Positions 51,425 through 60,354 are shown, counted from the stretch's first letter. The stretch: 64,000 bases of DNA from Mesorhizobium zhangyense (GCF_011045115.1 NZ_JAAKZG010000016.1:48040-112039), one strand, 5' to 3'. A program made the numbers and translations. The notes: generated by a model from the sequence alone, not told the origin.

Positions 51425-52189
51425 ATGCGCAATCAAGGCCGTGATTTTCAGCAGCTCCAGAAGACACAACGCCAAATGAAATTAGCTCGACATAAGGCTT
51501 CCGAAGAAGATGCCGATCCCTCGATCGAGGAAATGTTGGCGGGGCAGGTGCGTCGTCACATATTGAGTGGACGGCTTCCACCCGGCACGAAGCTGGGAGA
51601 GGAGATGCTAACGGAAGTCTTTGCGGTCAATCGCTCGCGCATTCGACGCGTGCTGCAAATTCTTGCCTTTGACAGGCTCGTCGAGCTGAAGGCCAATCGC
51701 GGCGCGTTCATAGCCAGCCCTTCGATCAAGGAAGCACGCGACGTGTTCGAGGCGCGCCGGGTTATCGAGCGTGTGACAACCGAGATCGTCGCGCGCACGA
51801 TCTTGACGCCGCAGTTGATAGAACTCGGACGGATCGTCGAAAAGCAACGTGACGCAAGCGTCCAGGGTGAAAGCAGGGAGGTCATTGGGCTTGCCGGTGA
51901 TTTCCATCGCTATCTCTGCGGCCTGGCTCATAACACCGCGCTGGCGCAGGTACTCGAACCTCTTATCCTGCGAACTGCGCTCATTATTGCTCTTTACGGC
52001 ACCTCCCAGGCTGCGGTGACCATGTATGAACATCATGCCCGGCTTCTTCAGCTTATCGAGAGCGGCAAAAGTCTGGAGGCTGCCCGCGCAATGGAGCAGT
52101 GCCTTTATGTTCTCGAAAGTACGCTTGACTTGCGCGAGCGACATAGGCGCGAGCCGGATTTGAAGTCTCTTCTCACGATGATTTCATAG
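51425..52189 (+). CDS. GntR-family (FCD) transcriptional regulator
   Basis: This 254-residue protein has a wHTH at about 40-100 (EEMLAGQVRRHILSGRLPPG, EVFAVNRSRIRRVLQILAF) and an FCD domain with GDFHRYLCGLAHN and TMYEHHARLLQLIESG, the metal-binding residues. It is divergent from the oxygenase-CapA-importer operon and probably represses it. The N-terminal 35 residues are not conserved, so the start could be the internal ATG at codon 18. Confidence 0.87.
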   Translation: MRNQGRDFQQLQKTQRQMKLARHKASEEDADPSIEEMLAGQVRRHILSGRLPPGTKLGEEMLTEVFAVNRSRIRRVLQILAFDRLVELKANRGAFIASPSIKEARDVFEARRVIERVTTEIVARTILTPQLIELGRIVEKQRDASVQGESREVIGLAGDFHRYLCGLAHNTALAQVLEPLILRTALIIALYGTSQAAVTMYEHHARLLQLIESGKSLEAARAMEQCLYVLESTLDLRERHRREPDLKSLLTMIS

Positions 52190-52544
52190 TGTCGTGCGCT
52201 TCGATCGCCAGCGGCATTCTTCCAGTATCTTGACAATGCTGAACATATGAGATGCCTACCTAGTTGGCAAACAACTTCAGATTCACCGGGCGGATACCCA
52301 AGAATTGCGATGCCTGCATCGTCTTCCATTTCTTTCCCAGAACGAAACAGAAAGTCGCCAAAGACGCAAATTTGATCAGGCAGATCCGGAGATCTACAAA
52401 TCTCTGCTTGCAAGCATCTTATCAATCGGCATCGACGTTGGTGCGTGGATCATTTTTCAACGGTTGCCGATAGGCAGGCGAGATCGCCAACGACATGATC
52501 TTCGCGCAATGCCCAGCAAACATAATGCCAGCCGCCGTCACGGC
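52190..52544. other. 355-bp gap without a recognisable gene
   Basis: No domain, tRNA or repeat is visible. Open frames exist on both strands, but their content looks random. It separates the GntR gene from the subtilase relic. Confidence 0.35.
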
Positions 52545-53051
52545 GAACCATTTGCCTGGCGAGCACAACGGAAGACGACACGCCGCATGACGGGGCACCG
52601 ACCTCGTGGTCGAGCGAGATCGATCAACTCGCGTCAGGCGCTTCTGGATTGCAGAAACGCCAGCGGCTCATTTTGGTGTCGGCGGCAAACAGCGACCAGA
52701 ACGCCTTCATCGGTGGCAATTATCTCGCCGTCTCCGATCATCCGGACAATGAGTTGGAATCGCCGGCGCAGGCATGGAATGCAATCAGCGTCGGCGCCTA
52801 TACGCAGAAGGTCACCATGCCGCCGGGAGAGCCGGGCGCTTGCGCCGCCCCCGTGCACCTCGAGCTGGCAATCCTACTGGCCGATCAAGCCAGACCGGAT
52901 GGTGAAAGCGAAGAGCATCCCCGATCCCCAAAATCTTAATGCGCGTTTTGCGCTGATCGTCGAAATCGATGCTGGCACTGTTCCGGCCGAGCTCTACGCC
53001 GAGGTGCAGGCCGCTATCGCCAACATGGCAGCGGCCGTGGTGGCCGTCTAA
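52545..53051 (+). pseudogene. Subtilase (S8 peptidase) fragment, frameshifted
   Basis: One frame reads ASTTEDDTPHDGAPTSWSSE, then LILVSAANSDQNAFIGGNYL and PAQAWNAISVGAYTQK. These are the central blocks of the S8 peptidases that act beside AAA ATPases. After a frameshift near 52840, TSSWQSYWPIKPDRMVK continues the match (usual WPIKPDxVxEGGN). The catalytic Asp/His part upstream and the GTSxA Ser block downstream are missing. It is a dead remnant, perhaps of a defence or housekeeping subtilase operon. Confidence 0.6.
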
Positions 53052-53326
53052 GCCGCAATCAAGTGCTTGCGTATGATGGAGAAGAGGCTAAGCGGCGGCA
53101 GAAGGACTGATGCGCGATCACTCCTTCTTTGTCTTTTCCAACCTCATTTCTCGCCACTTACCTTTAGAGCCTATCCGAGAATAGGGGTTTAGTGATCGGG
53201 CACCGTACTGCGTCTCATAGGAGCGCTGCTGGTCGTGGCCGGTGTCATGCAGGGGCCAAGCCTTTGGCGAATGATGCAATCGGCCACGCAGCTTTCCACC
53301 CAACATTGATCGACCGGAGAAGCATC

Positions 53327-53767
53327 ATGAACGATCAAGACAAAATCTCCGCGCCCGAGTATTCGCTGGGCGGTAACGTCGTCCCGACGCAAGTGCGCAT
53401 CGCCAGGCCGACAGACAAACTCAAGGACGTCATTACATTTTATCGCGACGGTCTGGGCCTGCCGGAACTAGCGCGCTTCGAAGGTCATGCCGGCTACGAC
53501 GGCATCATGCTCGGCCTGCCCGGCAAGGCCGTGCATCTCGAGTTCACCAACCACGCGGACGGATGTCCGTGCCCTGCGCCGGGTCTCGACAATCTGCTCG
53601 TTCTCTACATCACCGAGACAGACGCCTATGACAGCCTCAATCGACGCATGCAGCAGATGGGCCACGCACCCGTGGAACCGGAGAACCCATACTGGCTCGA
53701 ACGCAGCTTCACCTACCAGGATCCCGACGGCTGGCGGGTGGTGATCTGCCGCGAAACCAGCATTTGA
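53327..53767 (+). CDS. VOC (glyoxalase/bleomycin-resistance) family protein
   Basis: ATG 53327 follows GGAGAAGCATC. This 146-residue protein has two beta-alpha-beta3 units: VRIARPTDKLKDVITFYRDG (first), then HLEFTNHADG with Glu and His as metal ligands, and RMQQMGHAPVEPENPYW with SFTYQDPDGWRVVIC (second). The fold binds a divalent metal. Substrate unknown. It stands alone, with 275 bp of non-coding DNA before it. Confidence 0.83.
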   Translation: MNDQDKISAPEYSLGGNVVPTQVRIARPTDKLKDVITFYRDGLGLPELARFEGHAGYDGIMLGLPGKAVHLEFTNHADGCPCPAPGLDNLLVLYITETDAYDSLNRRMQQMGHAPVEPENPYWLERSFTYQDPDGWRVVICRETSI

Positions 53768-54060
53768 CGGCGGCGCCACTTCACTGCGTCGACCTGCGTT
53801 CAGGCCTCGATGTCGCAATCCGACATTTCCAGCAACGTGGCGAGGTCACATCAGTGCCATTTGACAGGAGGGTGCGCGCTTGCTGATACAGATGATGGAC
53901 GTCCCGTCTGACAAAGCCCTGTCGCTGTAGCGCCAGGGCCACCTAAAGGTTGCCAAAGAGCTCGACCGCGAAACTTTCGGCGACAACGCCGCAAGTTAAT
54001 ATCGCCTTGGACGCAGTCCGATGCTATCGCTGTTGTAGTAGGAAACGGGGCAAGACAATC

Positions 54061-54711
54061 ATGGATTTGGCAATTCCCAGCGCAACGAACCTCAGCCTGT
54101 TCGTCAGCGCCACACTGGTGCTGCTTCTCGTGCCGGGACCGGCAGTTCTTTACATCTTCGCGCGCTCGGTCGAGCAGGGCCGTTCTGCCGGCCTCGTTTC
54201 GATCCTTGGCATCCATACGGCCACGCTTGTTCATGTCGCCGCCGCCGCTGTGGGATTGTCGGCGCTCCTGGCATCGTCCGCGCTCGCCTTCAGCGTAGTG
54301 AAGTATGCTGGCGCGGCATACCTGATTTGGCTGGGCCTCAAGAAGCTTTTCGGCCCGTCAGACATTCCCGACGTCGAGGGTGGTTTACCAACACGTAGCC
54401 GCATGCGTCTCTTTCGTGAGGGCTTTATCGTCAATCTCCTCAATCCGAAGACAGCGCTGTTCTTCCTGGCTTTCCTGCCGCAGTTCGTTGAGGTCAACCG
54501 TGGCCATGTGGCAACGCAGATCGCTTTTCTCGGGCTTGTTTACACAGCGATTGGCGTTCTGACGGACAGCTCCTACGCACTTGCTGCCGGCACGGCCGGC
54601 AAGTGGCTGAAGCGCAGTCCTGGCTATCTCAAGGCTGAACGCTGGGTCAGCGGTTTCGTCTACATCGGCCTTGGCTTGACGGCTGCTTTTGCGGGTAATC
54701 ATAAGAAATAG
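54061..54711 (+). CDS. LysE-family exporter
   Basis: ATG 54061. The 216-residue product has six helices and the RhtB/LysE signatures LVLLLVPGPAVLYIFARSVE, QGRSAGLVSILGIH, YAGAAYLIWLGLKKL and FREGFIVNLLNPKTALFFLA. It exports amino acids or their derivatives across the inner membrane. Nothing nearby indicates the substrate. The 293 bp before it hold no supported gene. Confidence 0.88.
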   Translation: MDLAIPSATNLSLFVSATLVLLLVPGPAVLYIFARSVEQGRSAGLVSILGIHTATLVHVAAAAVGLSALLASSALAFSVVKYAGAAYLIWLGLKKLFGPSDIPDVEGGLPTRSRMRLFREGFIVNLLNPKTALFFLAFLPQFVEVNRGHVATQIAFLGLVYTAIGVLTDSSYALAAGTAGKWLKRSPGYLKAERWVSGFVYIGLGLTAAFAGNHKK

Positions 54712-54984
54712 ACCCGTCAGAGCCTTAGGAAAAAGCAACTCGGCTCGATCGGTTGGGCGAGGTGGCGTCGATTTGGTCATCGAGTCGTCTGGCTGACCGG
54801 AGGTGCGGTTCAAAATCCACATGGAGCCACTCGCAGCCGGTTTGTTTCGCCAAATCAACCGCCTCCACTTTCAATCCTTTTGAATGCCCTAACGTTGGAA
54901 AGCAGGTGGCACCATTGTGTCCAGAACAAATGCGTGGCCCCCTCCATCCCACGCGACGTTAACGAACCTAACCAGTGCCGCTTC

Positions 54985-55009
54985 TAGCGACATATATTCT
55001 CTGTCGCTA
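54985..55009 (-). terminator. Hairpin at the end of the DUF3313-like gene
   Basis: TAGCGACA and TGTCGCTA form a perfect 8-bp stem with a 9-nt loop. It starts at the TAG stop codon of the lipoprotein gene read on the minus strand. There is no T-run, so strength is uncertain. The 270 bp beyond, towards the LysE gene, show no gene. Confidence 0.45.
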
Positions 55010-55825
55010 TTGGGAGACTGCGGCACCCTTGTCGGTCCAGGTGGGCGGCAGGCCAAATCGGGCGGCGACGAGTCCCGAAATGCCGGGAGCCGTTCCGAAC
55101 GCCTTGCAGGCGTCGTATTTTGGATCGCCACCGAGCGAGGCCCACAGTTTTTGCGTCGATGGTATCGCCGGCATTCCCTTGAACGGGTCCTTGCCCTTGA
55201 CCAGCATGCGGCTGAAGTCCGCGGCGAAGGCCGAAGAGAGGGAGTAGGCATCTCCGACGGCGGACACTCTAGCTCTCGTCGTAATCATGTTCGCACCGCG
55301 AGACCAGAGCATGGATGCTTTCTGCGAACCCTCCTTGTCGACCGCCTCGGCCTCGATGGCCAGGCCGCCGAGGCCGATCGGAAGGCGCGGGATTGGAACC
55401 CCGAGCCCTGCCACCGTGCCGCCGAGCGACGCAACGACGGAACCCGCCGCTGCCGTACGATTGGTCGCAACGATGTTTGTCACCGTCGCGTGGACGGTGA
55501 GGTCCGCCGGCTGGCTCGTGACCACGATCTTGAAGCGATCGCTAAGGTCGGTGCAGAGCGCCCGATCGATCACGTTGGTGATGAGCGCCAGGTCGTCGGG
55601 ATCGAAGCCACCGCTGCCGATCTGCGTTGAGGTTGGCACAATGCGCACCGTCTGCGCGGCGAGCACCGGCGCCGGATCCACACGCAATTTTGCTTTCGTG
55701 AGAGTGCCGCCCGATGGGCTCATTCCGGCGTAGGAGCCCAGCGACGTGCCCTCGCGCAAGGGCACACTCGTGCAGGCGGACAGCCATGACAACAGGGCCA
55801 TGCAGAGCACTGCTTGCGGCCGCAT
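55007..55825 (-). CDS. DUF3313-like lipoprotein
   Basis: The start preferred is ATG 55825 (MRPQAVLCMALLSWLSAC), which gives a clean lipobox LSAC; an ATG 11 codons upstream is possible. The 272-residue product has the DUF3313 layout: KLRVDPAPVLAAQTVRIVPT, DRALCTDLSDRFKIVVTSQP and ADLTVHATVTNIVATN. A Gly/Pro-rich stretch (GLGVPIPRLPIGLGGLAIEA) follows. It is probably anchored in the outer membrane. Four GTNAA boxes lie just upstream, placing it in the regulon of the CpxR-like regulator at 57985. Confidence 0.75.
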   Translation of the reverse strand: MRPQAVLCMALLSWLSACTSVPLREGTSLGSYAGMSPSGGTLTKAKLRVDPAPVLAAQTVRIVPTSTQIGSGGFDPDDLALITNVIDRALCTDLSDRFKIVVTSQPADLTVHATVTNIVATNRTAAAGSVVASLGGTVAGLGVPIPRLPIGLGGLAIEAEAVDKEGSQKASMLWSRGANMITTRARVSAVGDAYSLSSAFAADFSRMLVKGKDPFKGMPAIPSTQKLWASLGGDPKYDACKAFGTAPGISGLVAARFGLPPTWTDKGAAVSQ

Positions 55826-55903
55826 TTCAAGTCGTCGAAGCTTCAAGATCATTGTCAAATCGCCTGAACCGGGATCATGGGTTCAGGTTTTACCGGCCCC
55901 AGC

Positions 55904-55939
55904 GTTAATGGCGGTAAAGGCAGTGTAAAGTTCGGTAAA
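55904..55939 (+). promoter_or_regulatory. Four CpxR-like GTNAA boxes before the lipoprotein gene
   Basis: GTTAA (55904), GTAAA (55914), GTAAA (55925) and GTAAA (55935) repeat every 10-11 bp. The same arrangement, in about 50 bp of near-identical sequence, occurs at 56650-56685. GTAAA-N(4-8)-GTAAA is the CpxR consensus of enterobacteria. Confidence 0.65.
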
Positions 55940-55960
55940 ACTTGCGATCGGCAGCAACTA

Positions 55961-56590
55961 TCAAAAGAGCTGCAACAACGGCTTGAGGAGTTTTGCAAGT
56001 TGCAACGATTCGATCAGTTCGGACCCGGGGATTGCCAGGAGAAAGCAGGAACTGTCGATAGCAGTACGCTTCAGCACAACCGGGTTGAACGTCAAGGACA
56101 ACTGATGCGCGACGTCGCCGGCGCTTCGCCGGAGGCGAGGGAAGAAGGCGGGAACCTTGTGGCAATATTCCCGGTAAGCGTCGCCGAAAAGCCCGTCCAG
56201 AGCAGTCGATTCGCGGGCTGAGACGTAAGCGAATACCAGATATCCAAACAAAAAGTAGAAGGCTGCAATCGCGAGTGACCCAAAAGTCAGGCCGATGCCG
56301 GCAAGCCCTAGGGAAGAAAAGAAATACAACGGATTGCGGGTGTATTTGTAAGGGCCGTTCGTGATGAGTTCTCGGTTCTTGCGTCCGCCTATATACAGCG
56401 ATGCCCAGCACCGCCCCGCGACACATAGGATGATAAATGCCGAACCCATAAATTCCATGCCTTGGCGAGGAAGGGTCTCCGACGGCCAGGCGCTCTGCGA
56501 CAATAGGATTGGCGTCAAAAGCAAGGGGACGGCCAGCCAGAGGAACCTCATCCTCTTGCCCTGCTGAAACACCGCCGTGGTCACCGACAT
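55961..56590 (-). CDS. Isoprenylcysteine carboxyl methyltransferase-like membrane protein
   Basis: ATG 56590 (MSVTTAVFQQGKRM). The 209-residue product has about four helices and the PEMT/ICMT catalytic region: ITNGPYKYTRNPLYFFSSLG (SAM-binding), then YLVFAYVSARESTALDGLFG and AYREYCHKVPAFFPR. Bacterial members methylate phospholipids or small membrane molecules with S-adenosylmethionine. The C-terminal 45 residues go beyond the usual end. A copy of the four-box regulatory element lies upstream. Confidence 0.82.
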   Translation of the reverse strand: MSVTTAVFQQGKRMRFLWLAVPLLLTPILLSQSAWPSETLPRQGMEFMGSAFIILCVAGRCWASLYIGGRKNRELITNGPYKYTRNPLYFFSSLGLAGIGLTFGSLAIAAFYFLFGYLVFAYVSARESTALDGLFGDAYREYCHKVPAFFPRLRRSAGDVAHQLSLTFNPVVLKRTAIDSSCFLLAIPGSELIESLQLAKLLKPLLQLF

Positions 56591-56649
56591 TGGTCCACTC
56601 TCTCGCATTTGAAGAACCGGGATCAGGGTTCAGCTTTAGCGATGCCAGC

Positions 56650-56685
56650 GTTAATGGCCGTAAAGGCAGTGTAAAGTTGGGTAAA
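56650..56685 (+). promoter_or_regulatory. Four CpxR-like GTNAA boxes before the methyltransferase gene
   Basis: GTTAA (56650), GTAAA (56660), GTAAA (56671) and GTAAA (56681) recur at the same 10-11-bp steps as at 55904-55939. They sit in a repeat (CAGCGTTAATGGC, AAGGCAGTGTAAAGTT, GGTAAAACTTGCGATC) that differs at only a few positions. It lies between the methyltransferase start and the kinase stop. Confidence 0.65.
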
Positions 56686-56693
56686 ACTTGCGA

Positions 56694-57983
56694 TCAGCCG
56701 TGATCGTTCGCCGGACTGTGCATCGCTGGCTGCCGGGGAATTTCCAGCATGATGACCAAGCCGCCGGCGTCCGGCAGCGACGCGTATACTCGCCCGCCAT
56801 GGCACTCGACGGCCTGTCTGGCGATCGCAAGGCCAAGACCGTACCCGCCTTTCGGCGCCGCGTCGTTACCGCGGGAGAACGGCTGGAAGACTCGTTCGAG
56901 TTCGTCTCGCCTGACGCCCGGCCCCTGATCTGCGACGCACACCGTGAGGAGGTCGCCTGTCGTCTCGCATTGCACGGTGATTTGGGAATGTTCGGCAGTG
57001 TATTTGACCGCATTGCGAATGACGTTTTCCAGCGCCCGGTAAATCAGCTCGCCATCGACCTCCGCAAGGAAGCTGTCGTCAACATTGGTGGTGATCGAAA
57101 CCTCGCGTGCCTGGGCTTCAAACGCTGCGTCGCCCAGGATTTCGTTCAGGAGATCGATGACATCCAGCGTCTGCGTCTTCAGCGGGAGACGGGAACCGGC
57201 TGTCAGCCTGGCGAGGGTCAGCACTTCGCCGACCAGCGCATCGAGCCGTTCAACCTCCCGGTCCATGCGGTCCAGCATGGCATCGAGTTTCGCCGGGTTC
57301 TGCCGAAGGACACCCCCAACAGCCTGCAGGCGTGACAGCGGGGAGCGCAGTTCATGGGACACGTCGTGGAAAAGTCTCTGTTGTGCATCCTGCAGCTCCT
57401 GCAACCGCGCGGCGCTGGAATCGAAATCGTGCGCGAGCGCAGAGACCTCGTCATTCCGACCTGCCATCTTGTGCCCGATGCGGGCGTCGAAACGACCGCG
57501 GGCGAGGGCGTTCAGGCCGTCGCGAAGGTGTGCAACAGGACGAATAAGATACAGGGCGAGCGCGGCCGCCGATATCGCGCTTGAAATCAGAATACCGAAC
57601 CCCGGTACGAACGGACCGAGTGTGTCGAGAATGACATTGTATTGCTGAGGCGCCGAGATCCGGTAGCAAATCCCGTCCTTCAGGACGGTTCTCGTCTCCG
57701 CCGTGCTCCTTTCAGTGCATGCGCTGGAATCCGCGATCCTGGAGATCGTGAGGCCTACAGGCACCGTGTCCTCGCTTATGCCGGCAAGGCGCCGGGCGGC
57801 ATCTTCACCGTCCTTGACAAGTACGTTTTCAATCAGTTCGAGGACGACTTCCCGCTTCTGATGTTCCAGTTTCGAAGCGGAAGGAAGCGTCTCAAAGAAG
57901 TCGAGCGTCAGGAGTATAATCGCGACGGACGCGGCAAGCGTCAGCCAGGTTATGACGAAGAACTTCGTAAACAGTCGAGGCAT
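56694..57983 (-). CDS. Sensor histidine kinase (CpxA-like)
   Basis: The start is ATG 57983 (MPRLFTKFFVITWLTLAASV), 1 nt after the regulator stop. The 429-residue product has helix 1 at 5-28, a periplasmic sensor of about 95 residues with two Cys, helix 2 near 128-147 and a HAMP domain (IRPVAHLRDGLNALARGRFD). The H-box is FHDVSHELRSPLSRLQ with His210, the N-box is NVIRNAVKYTAEH, and the G-boxes are VADQGPGV and GGYGLGLAIA. It phosphorylates the adjacent OmpR-type regulator. FxxxSHELRSPL and the gene order resemble CpxRA. Confidence 0.9.
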   Translation of the reverse strand: MPRLFTKFFVITWLTLAASVAIILLTLDFFETLPSASKLEHQKREVVLELIENVLVKDGEDAARRLAGISEDTVPVGLTISRIADSSACTERSTAETRTVLKDGICYRISAPQQYNVILDTLGPFVPGFGILISSAISAAALALYLIRPVAHLRDGLNALARGRFDARIGHKMAGRNDEVSALAHDFDSSAARLQELQDAQQRLFHDVSHELRSPLSRLQAVGGVLRQNPAKLDAMLDRMDREVERLDALVGEVLTLARLTAGSRLPLKTQTLDVIDLLNEILGDAAFEAQAREVSITTNVDDSFLAEVDGELIYRALENVIRNAVKYTAEHSQITVQCETTGDLLTVCVADQGPGVRRDELERVFQPFSRGNDAAPKGGYGLGLAIARQAVECHGGRVYASLPDAGGLVIMLEIPRQPAMHSPANDHG

Positions 57984-57984
57984 G

Positions 57985-58671
57985 TCAGTCCAAAAGAAGT
58001 TGATAGCCCTGGCCGCGGACAGACTTAATCCGTGACTGTCCATCTTGCCTGAGGCCGAGCTTCTGACGCACGCTGCTGATATGGACATCGATGCGGCGAT
58101 CGAACGGGGTCAGCGGCTTTCCAAAAGCCCGTTTCGAGATGTCTTGCTTCGATATCAACTGGCCGGCATTGCGAGCGAGAACTTCGAGCAGGCTGAACTC
58201 AGTGCCGGTAAGCTCCAGCGGCTGTCCATCCCATTCGGCGGTTCTATTGCCTGGATGAACCACCAGCCGCCCGGCTCTCAGCGTGTCGGTGGCTGCGCCG
58301 GCAGCAGGCTGGTTCGCACGGCGAAGGATCGCGCGCACCCTGGCTGCGAGTTCTCCTGGCGAACAGGGTTTCGTCACATAGTCGTCGGCACCGAGGTTCA
58401 GACCGGATATCCGGTCGATGTCATCGCCTCTCGCCGTCAGCATCAGCACGGGAACCTGGCTCAGCTTCCTGATCCTTTGCAGGATCTCGATCCCGTTCAT
58501 TCGGGGCATCATGATATCGAGCACGATCAGGTCCACCGCGTTGCGCGCGGCGGCGGCGATCGCCGTGCCACCGTCCGTGCCTGTCGCAACGTCATAGCCT
58601 TCTTCGACCAGGTATTCCTGCAGCAGCGTCGTCAACTCGACATCGTCGTCGATGAGGAGGACTTTGTTCAT
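57985..58671 (-). CDS. OmpR-family response regulator (CpxR-like)
   Basis: The start is ATG 58671 (MNKVLLIDDDVELTTLLQEY), with GGAG 8 nt before it; an ATG seven codons upstream is less well placed. The 228-residue product has a receiver domain with acidic pair DDD, phosphoacceptor Asp in DLIVLDIMMPRMNG and Lys in DDYVTKP. The winged-helix output domain has ELTGTEFSLLEVLARNAGQL and DRRIDVHISSVRQKLG, ending SVRGQGYQLLLD. It is translated 1 nt ahead of the kinase. Four GTNAA boxes in its promoter suggest autoregulation. Confidence 0.92.
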   Translation of the reverse strand: MNKVLLIDDDVELTTLLQEYLVEEGYDVATGTDGGTAIAAAARNAVDLIVLDIMMPRMNGIEILQRIRKLSQVPVLMLTARGDDIDRISGLNLGADDYVTKPCSPGELAARVRAILRRANQPAAGAATDTLRAGRLVVHPGNRTAEWDGQPLELTGTEFSLLEVLARNAGQLISKQDISKRAFGKPLTPFDRRIDVHISSVRQKLGLRQDGQSRIKSVRGQGYQLLLD

Positions 58672-58734
58672 TCCACTCCGTCCGTCATTCATGCCGCCCA
58701 TCCATAAGGCACAAACGCGCGCGGGCGGCGGTAT

Positions 58735-58769
58735 TTTACCCAGCTTAACACAATTTGACTGCGCTTAAC
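58735..58769 (-). promoter_or_regulatory. Four GTNAA boxes in the regulator's own promoter
   Basis: On the minus strand GTTAA (58769), GTCAA (58759), GTTAA (58749) and GTAAA (58739) repeat exactly every 10 bp, about 65-100 bp before the regulator start. The pattern matches the two elements at 55904 and 56650. The rest of 58770-59035 shows no gene. Confidence 0.6.
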
Positions 58770-59035
58770 GTTCACCAGGCTAGCATGGACAGGCGACACC
58801 GGTCGCGTTCAGCCGTTTCGCGGCCCACGACGTTCTGCGGAACGAACCGATAGTGGGTCAAGTCCATCACAACAGCCTCGCTCTCCGTCCGAGCACGGCA
58901 GCCGTGGAGGTGGTCGGCAGGGAACAGTTGCGACTGCCCCACCTTGAACAGTCGGCATGGATCCGCCGCACTCGAACTGACCCAGCATTGCCTTGCTGAC
59001 TCCTGTCTGCTGCGGTCCGATTTGTCAGGCTTGGC

Positions 59036-60135
59036 GTTGCGCGGTTTACCTTTGGTCGACGCGCTCACCAGATAGGCTGGATGCGCACCTTCCACGCTCG
59101 GTCGGAGACCTATCGCGCGGCGCAAGCATGTATCACCGATGCACATACCCGCCATCCGCATTCTCGACTGTGGGGCAACGGAACAACGTCATCGTCCGAT
59201 GGCCAATTCTTCCGAGCAAGCGACCGCGCCGCAAAGCGCGGCGACATCAATCTGCATTACGGCAGCGAACCCGGATCGAAATTCTACAGCCATCTTTCCG
59301 ATCAGTATGGCTACTTCAGCATTCTGCCCATCAGTCCGACCGAAAGCGAGGCGGCCTATGTGCTCGATGGGCTGTTCGATCAGGACACGGTCCTCGACGT
59401 CCGGGAACACTTCACCGATACGGGCGGTGCAAGCGACCATGTCTTCGGATTGTTCGCCCTGATCGGCAAACGCTTCGCGCCTCGGCTGGGCAACCTCAAG
59501 GACCGAAAATTCCACACATTCGAGAAAGGCGATGCATATCCGGCGCTGTCGACCACATCGGCGCGCCGATCAACACCACTCTGGTTCTCGATCATTGGGA
59601 CGATCTGCTCCATCTGGCGGCGTCGATCACGACGCGATCCGTGGTGCCGTCCGCGATCCTGAAGAAGCTGTCAGCATCACCGAAGGAAAGCCAGCTGGCA
59701 AAAGCGCTACGGGAACTTGACCGGATCGAGCGATCGCTGTTCATGATCGAATGGTACTCGAGTCCATCGCTGCGCCGGCGTTGCCAGGCCGGCCTCAACA
59801 AGGGCGAAGCTGCGCATAAACTGAAGCGCGCTGTCTTCTTCCACGAGCGCGGCGAAATCCGCGACCGTTCATTCGAAAGCCAGGCGTTCCGCGCCTCCGG
59901 CCTCAATCTCGTCGTTAGCGCAATCGTGCATTGGAATACGGTCTATATCCAACGGGCCGTCACCCACTTGCGCAAAATGCACCGCGAGATTCCGGATCAT
60001 CTGCTCAAGCACATCTCCCCGCTGAGCTGGAAACACATCAATCTGACCGGCATCTACACCTGGGATGCAGAACATCAGATGCCTGAAGGCTTCCGGTCGC
60101 TCAGACTTCCGGGTCGGTTACGCCACGCCGCATGA
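59036..60135 (+). pseudogene. Tn3 transposase, 5'-truncated and frameshifted
   Basis: The first frame has [20 protein letters not shown] and the catalytic-core block [17 protein letters not shown] (usual [12 protein letters not shown]; here Asn replaces the Asp), [13 protein letters not shown] and [18 protein letters not shown]. After a shift near 59550 the second frame gives [35 protein letters not shown] and [20 protein letters not shown] with HWNTVYI, through to the family's C-terminus. The N-terminal 600 or so residues are missing. Confidence 0.82.
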
Positions 60136-60192
60136 CGTTCATGCTCCGTTCGACCTTAGCTTGTCGCTGGGAACAGTTCTTGTTCCGACCCC
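59036..60192 (+). mobile_element. Tn3-family transposon remnant with 38-bp terminal repeat
   Basis: The right end is CTTAGCTTGTCGCTGG... to ...TTGTTCCGACCCC at 60155-60192, exactly 38 bp. It begins CTTAGC and ends GACCCC, as Tn3-family inverted repeats do. The transposase C-terminal half precedes it. No left repeat, resolvase or cargo is visible, so the 5' half was lost. Confidence 0.75.
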
Positions 60193-60354
60193 ATGGAGCA
60201 TCAGACCGAGGATCGTGCCATCAGAACGGCGAAGGGACTGGCTGGGAAGCATGCAGGCGTAGTCGCTTGGAGCCGGGAGGCAAATCCGACCGTCGGAGAG
60301 TACGGCGAGCCAACGACGCTGTTTATGGCTGGCGACGTGCCGGATATGGAATGA
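60193..60354 (+). CDS. 53-residue hypothetical protein at the Tn3 junction
   Basis: ATG 60193 is the first base after the Tn3 repeat. The product (MEHQTEDRAIRTAKGLAGKH, then AGVVAWSREANPTVGEYGEP and TTLFMAGDVPDME) looks like the small alphaproteobacterial proteins with a VVAWSRxAxPxxGEYGxPxxL(Y/F) pattern. No ribosome site is possible because the transposon end lies upstream. The native 5' end may therefore be lost and the gene silent. No domain function is known. Confidence 0.5.
   Translation: MEHQTEDRAIRTAKGLAGKHAGVVAWSREANPTVGEYGEPTTLFMAGDVPDME

Noticed and set aside
54889..55630. Long frames opposite the DUF3313-like lipoprotein
   Set aside because: The minus-strand lipoprotein has a lipobox and family pattern. 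The opposite frames are Arg-rich shadows.
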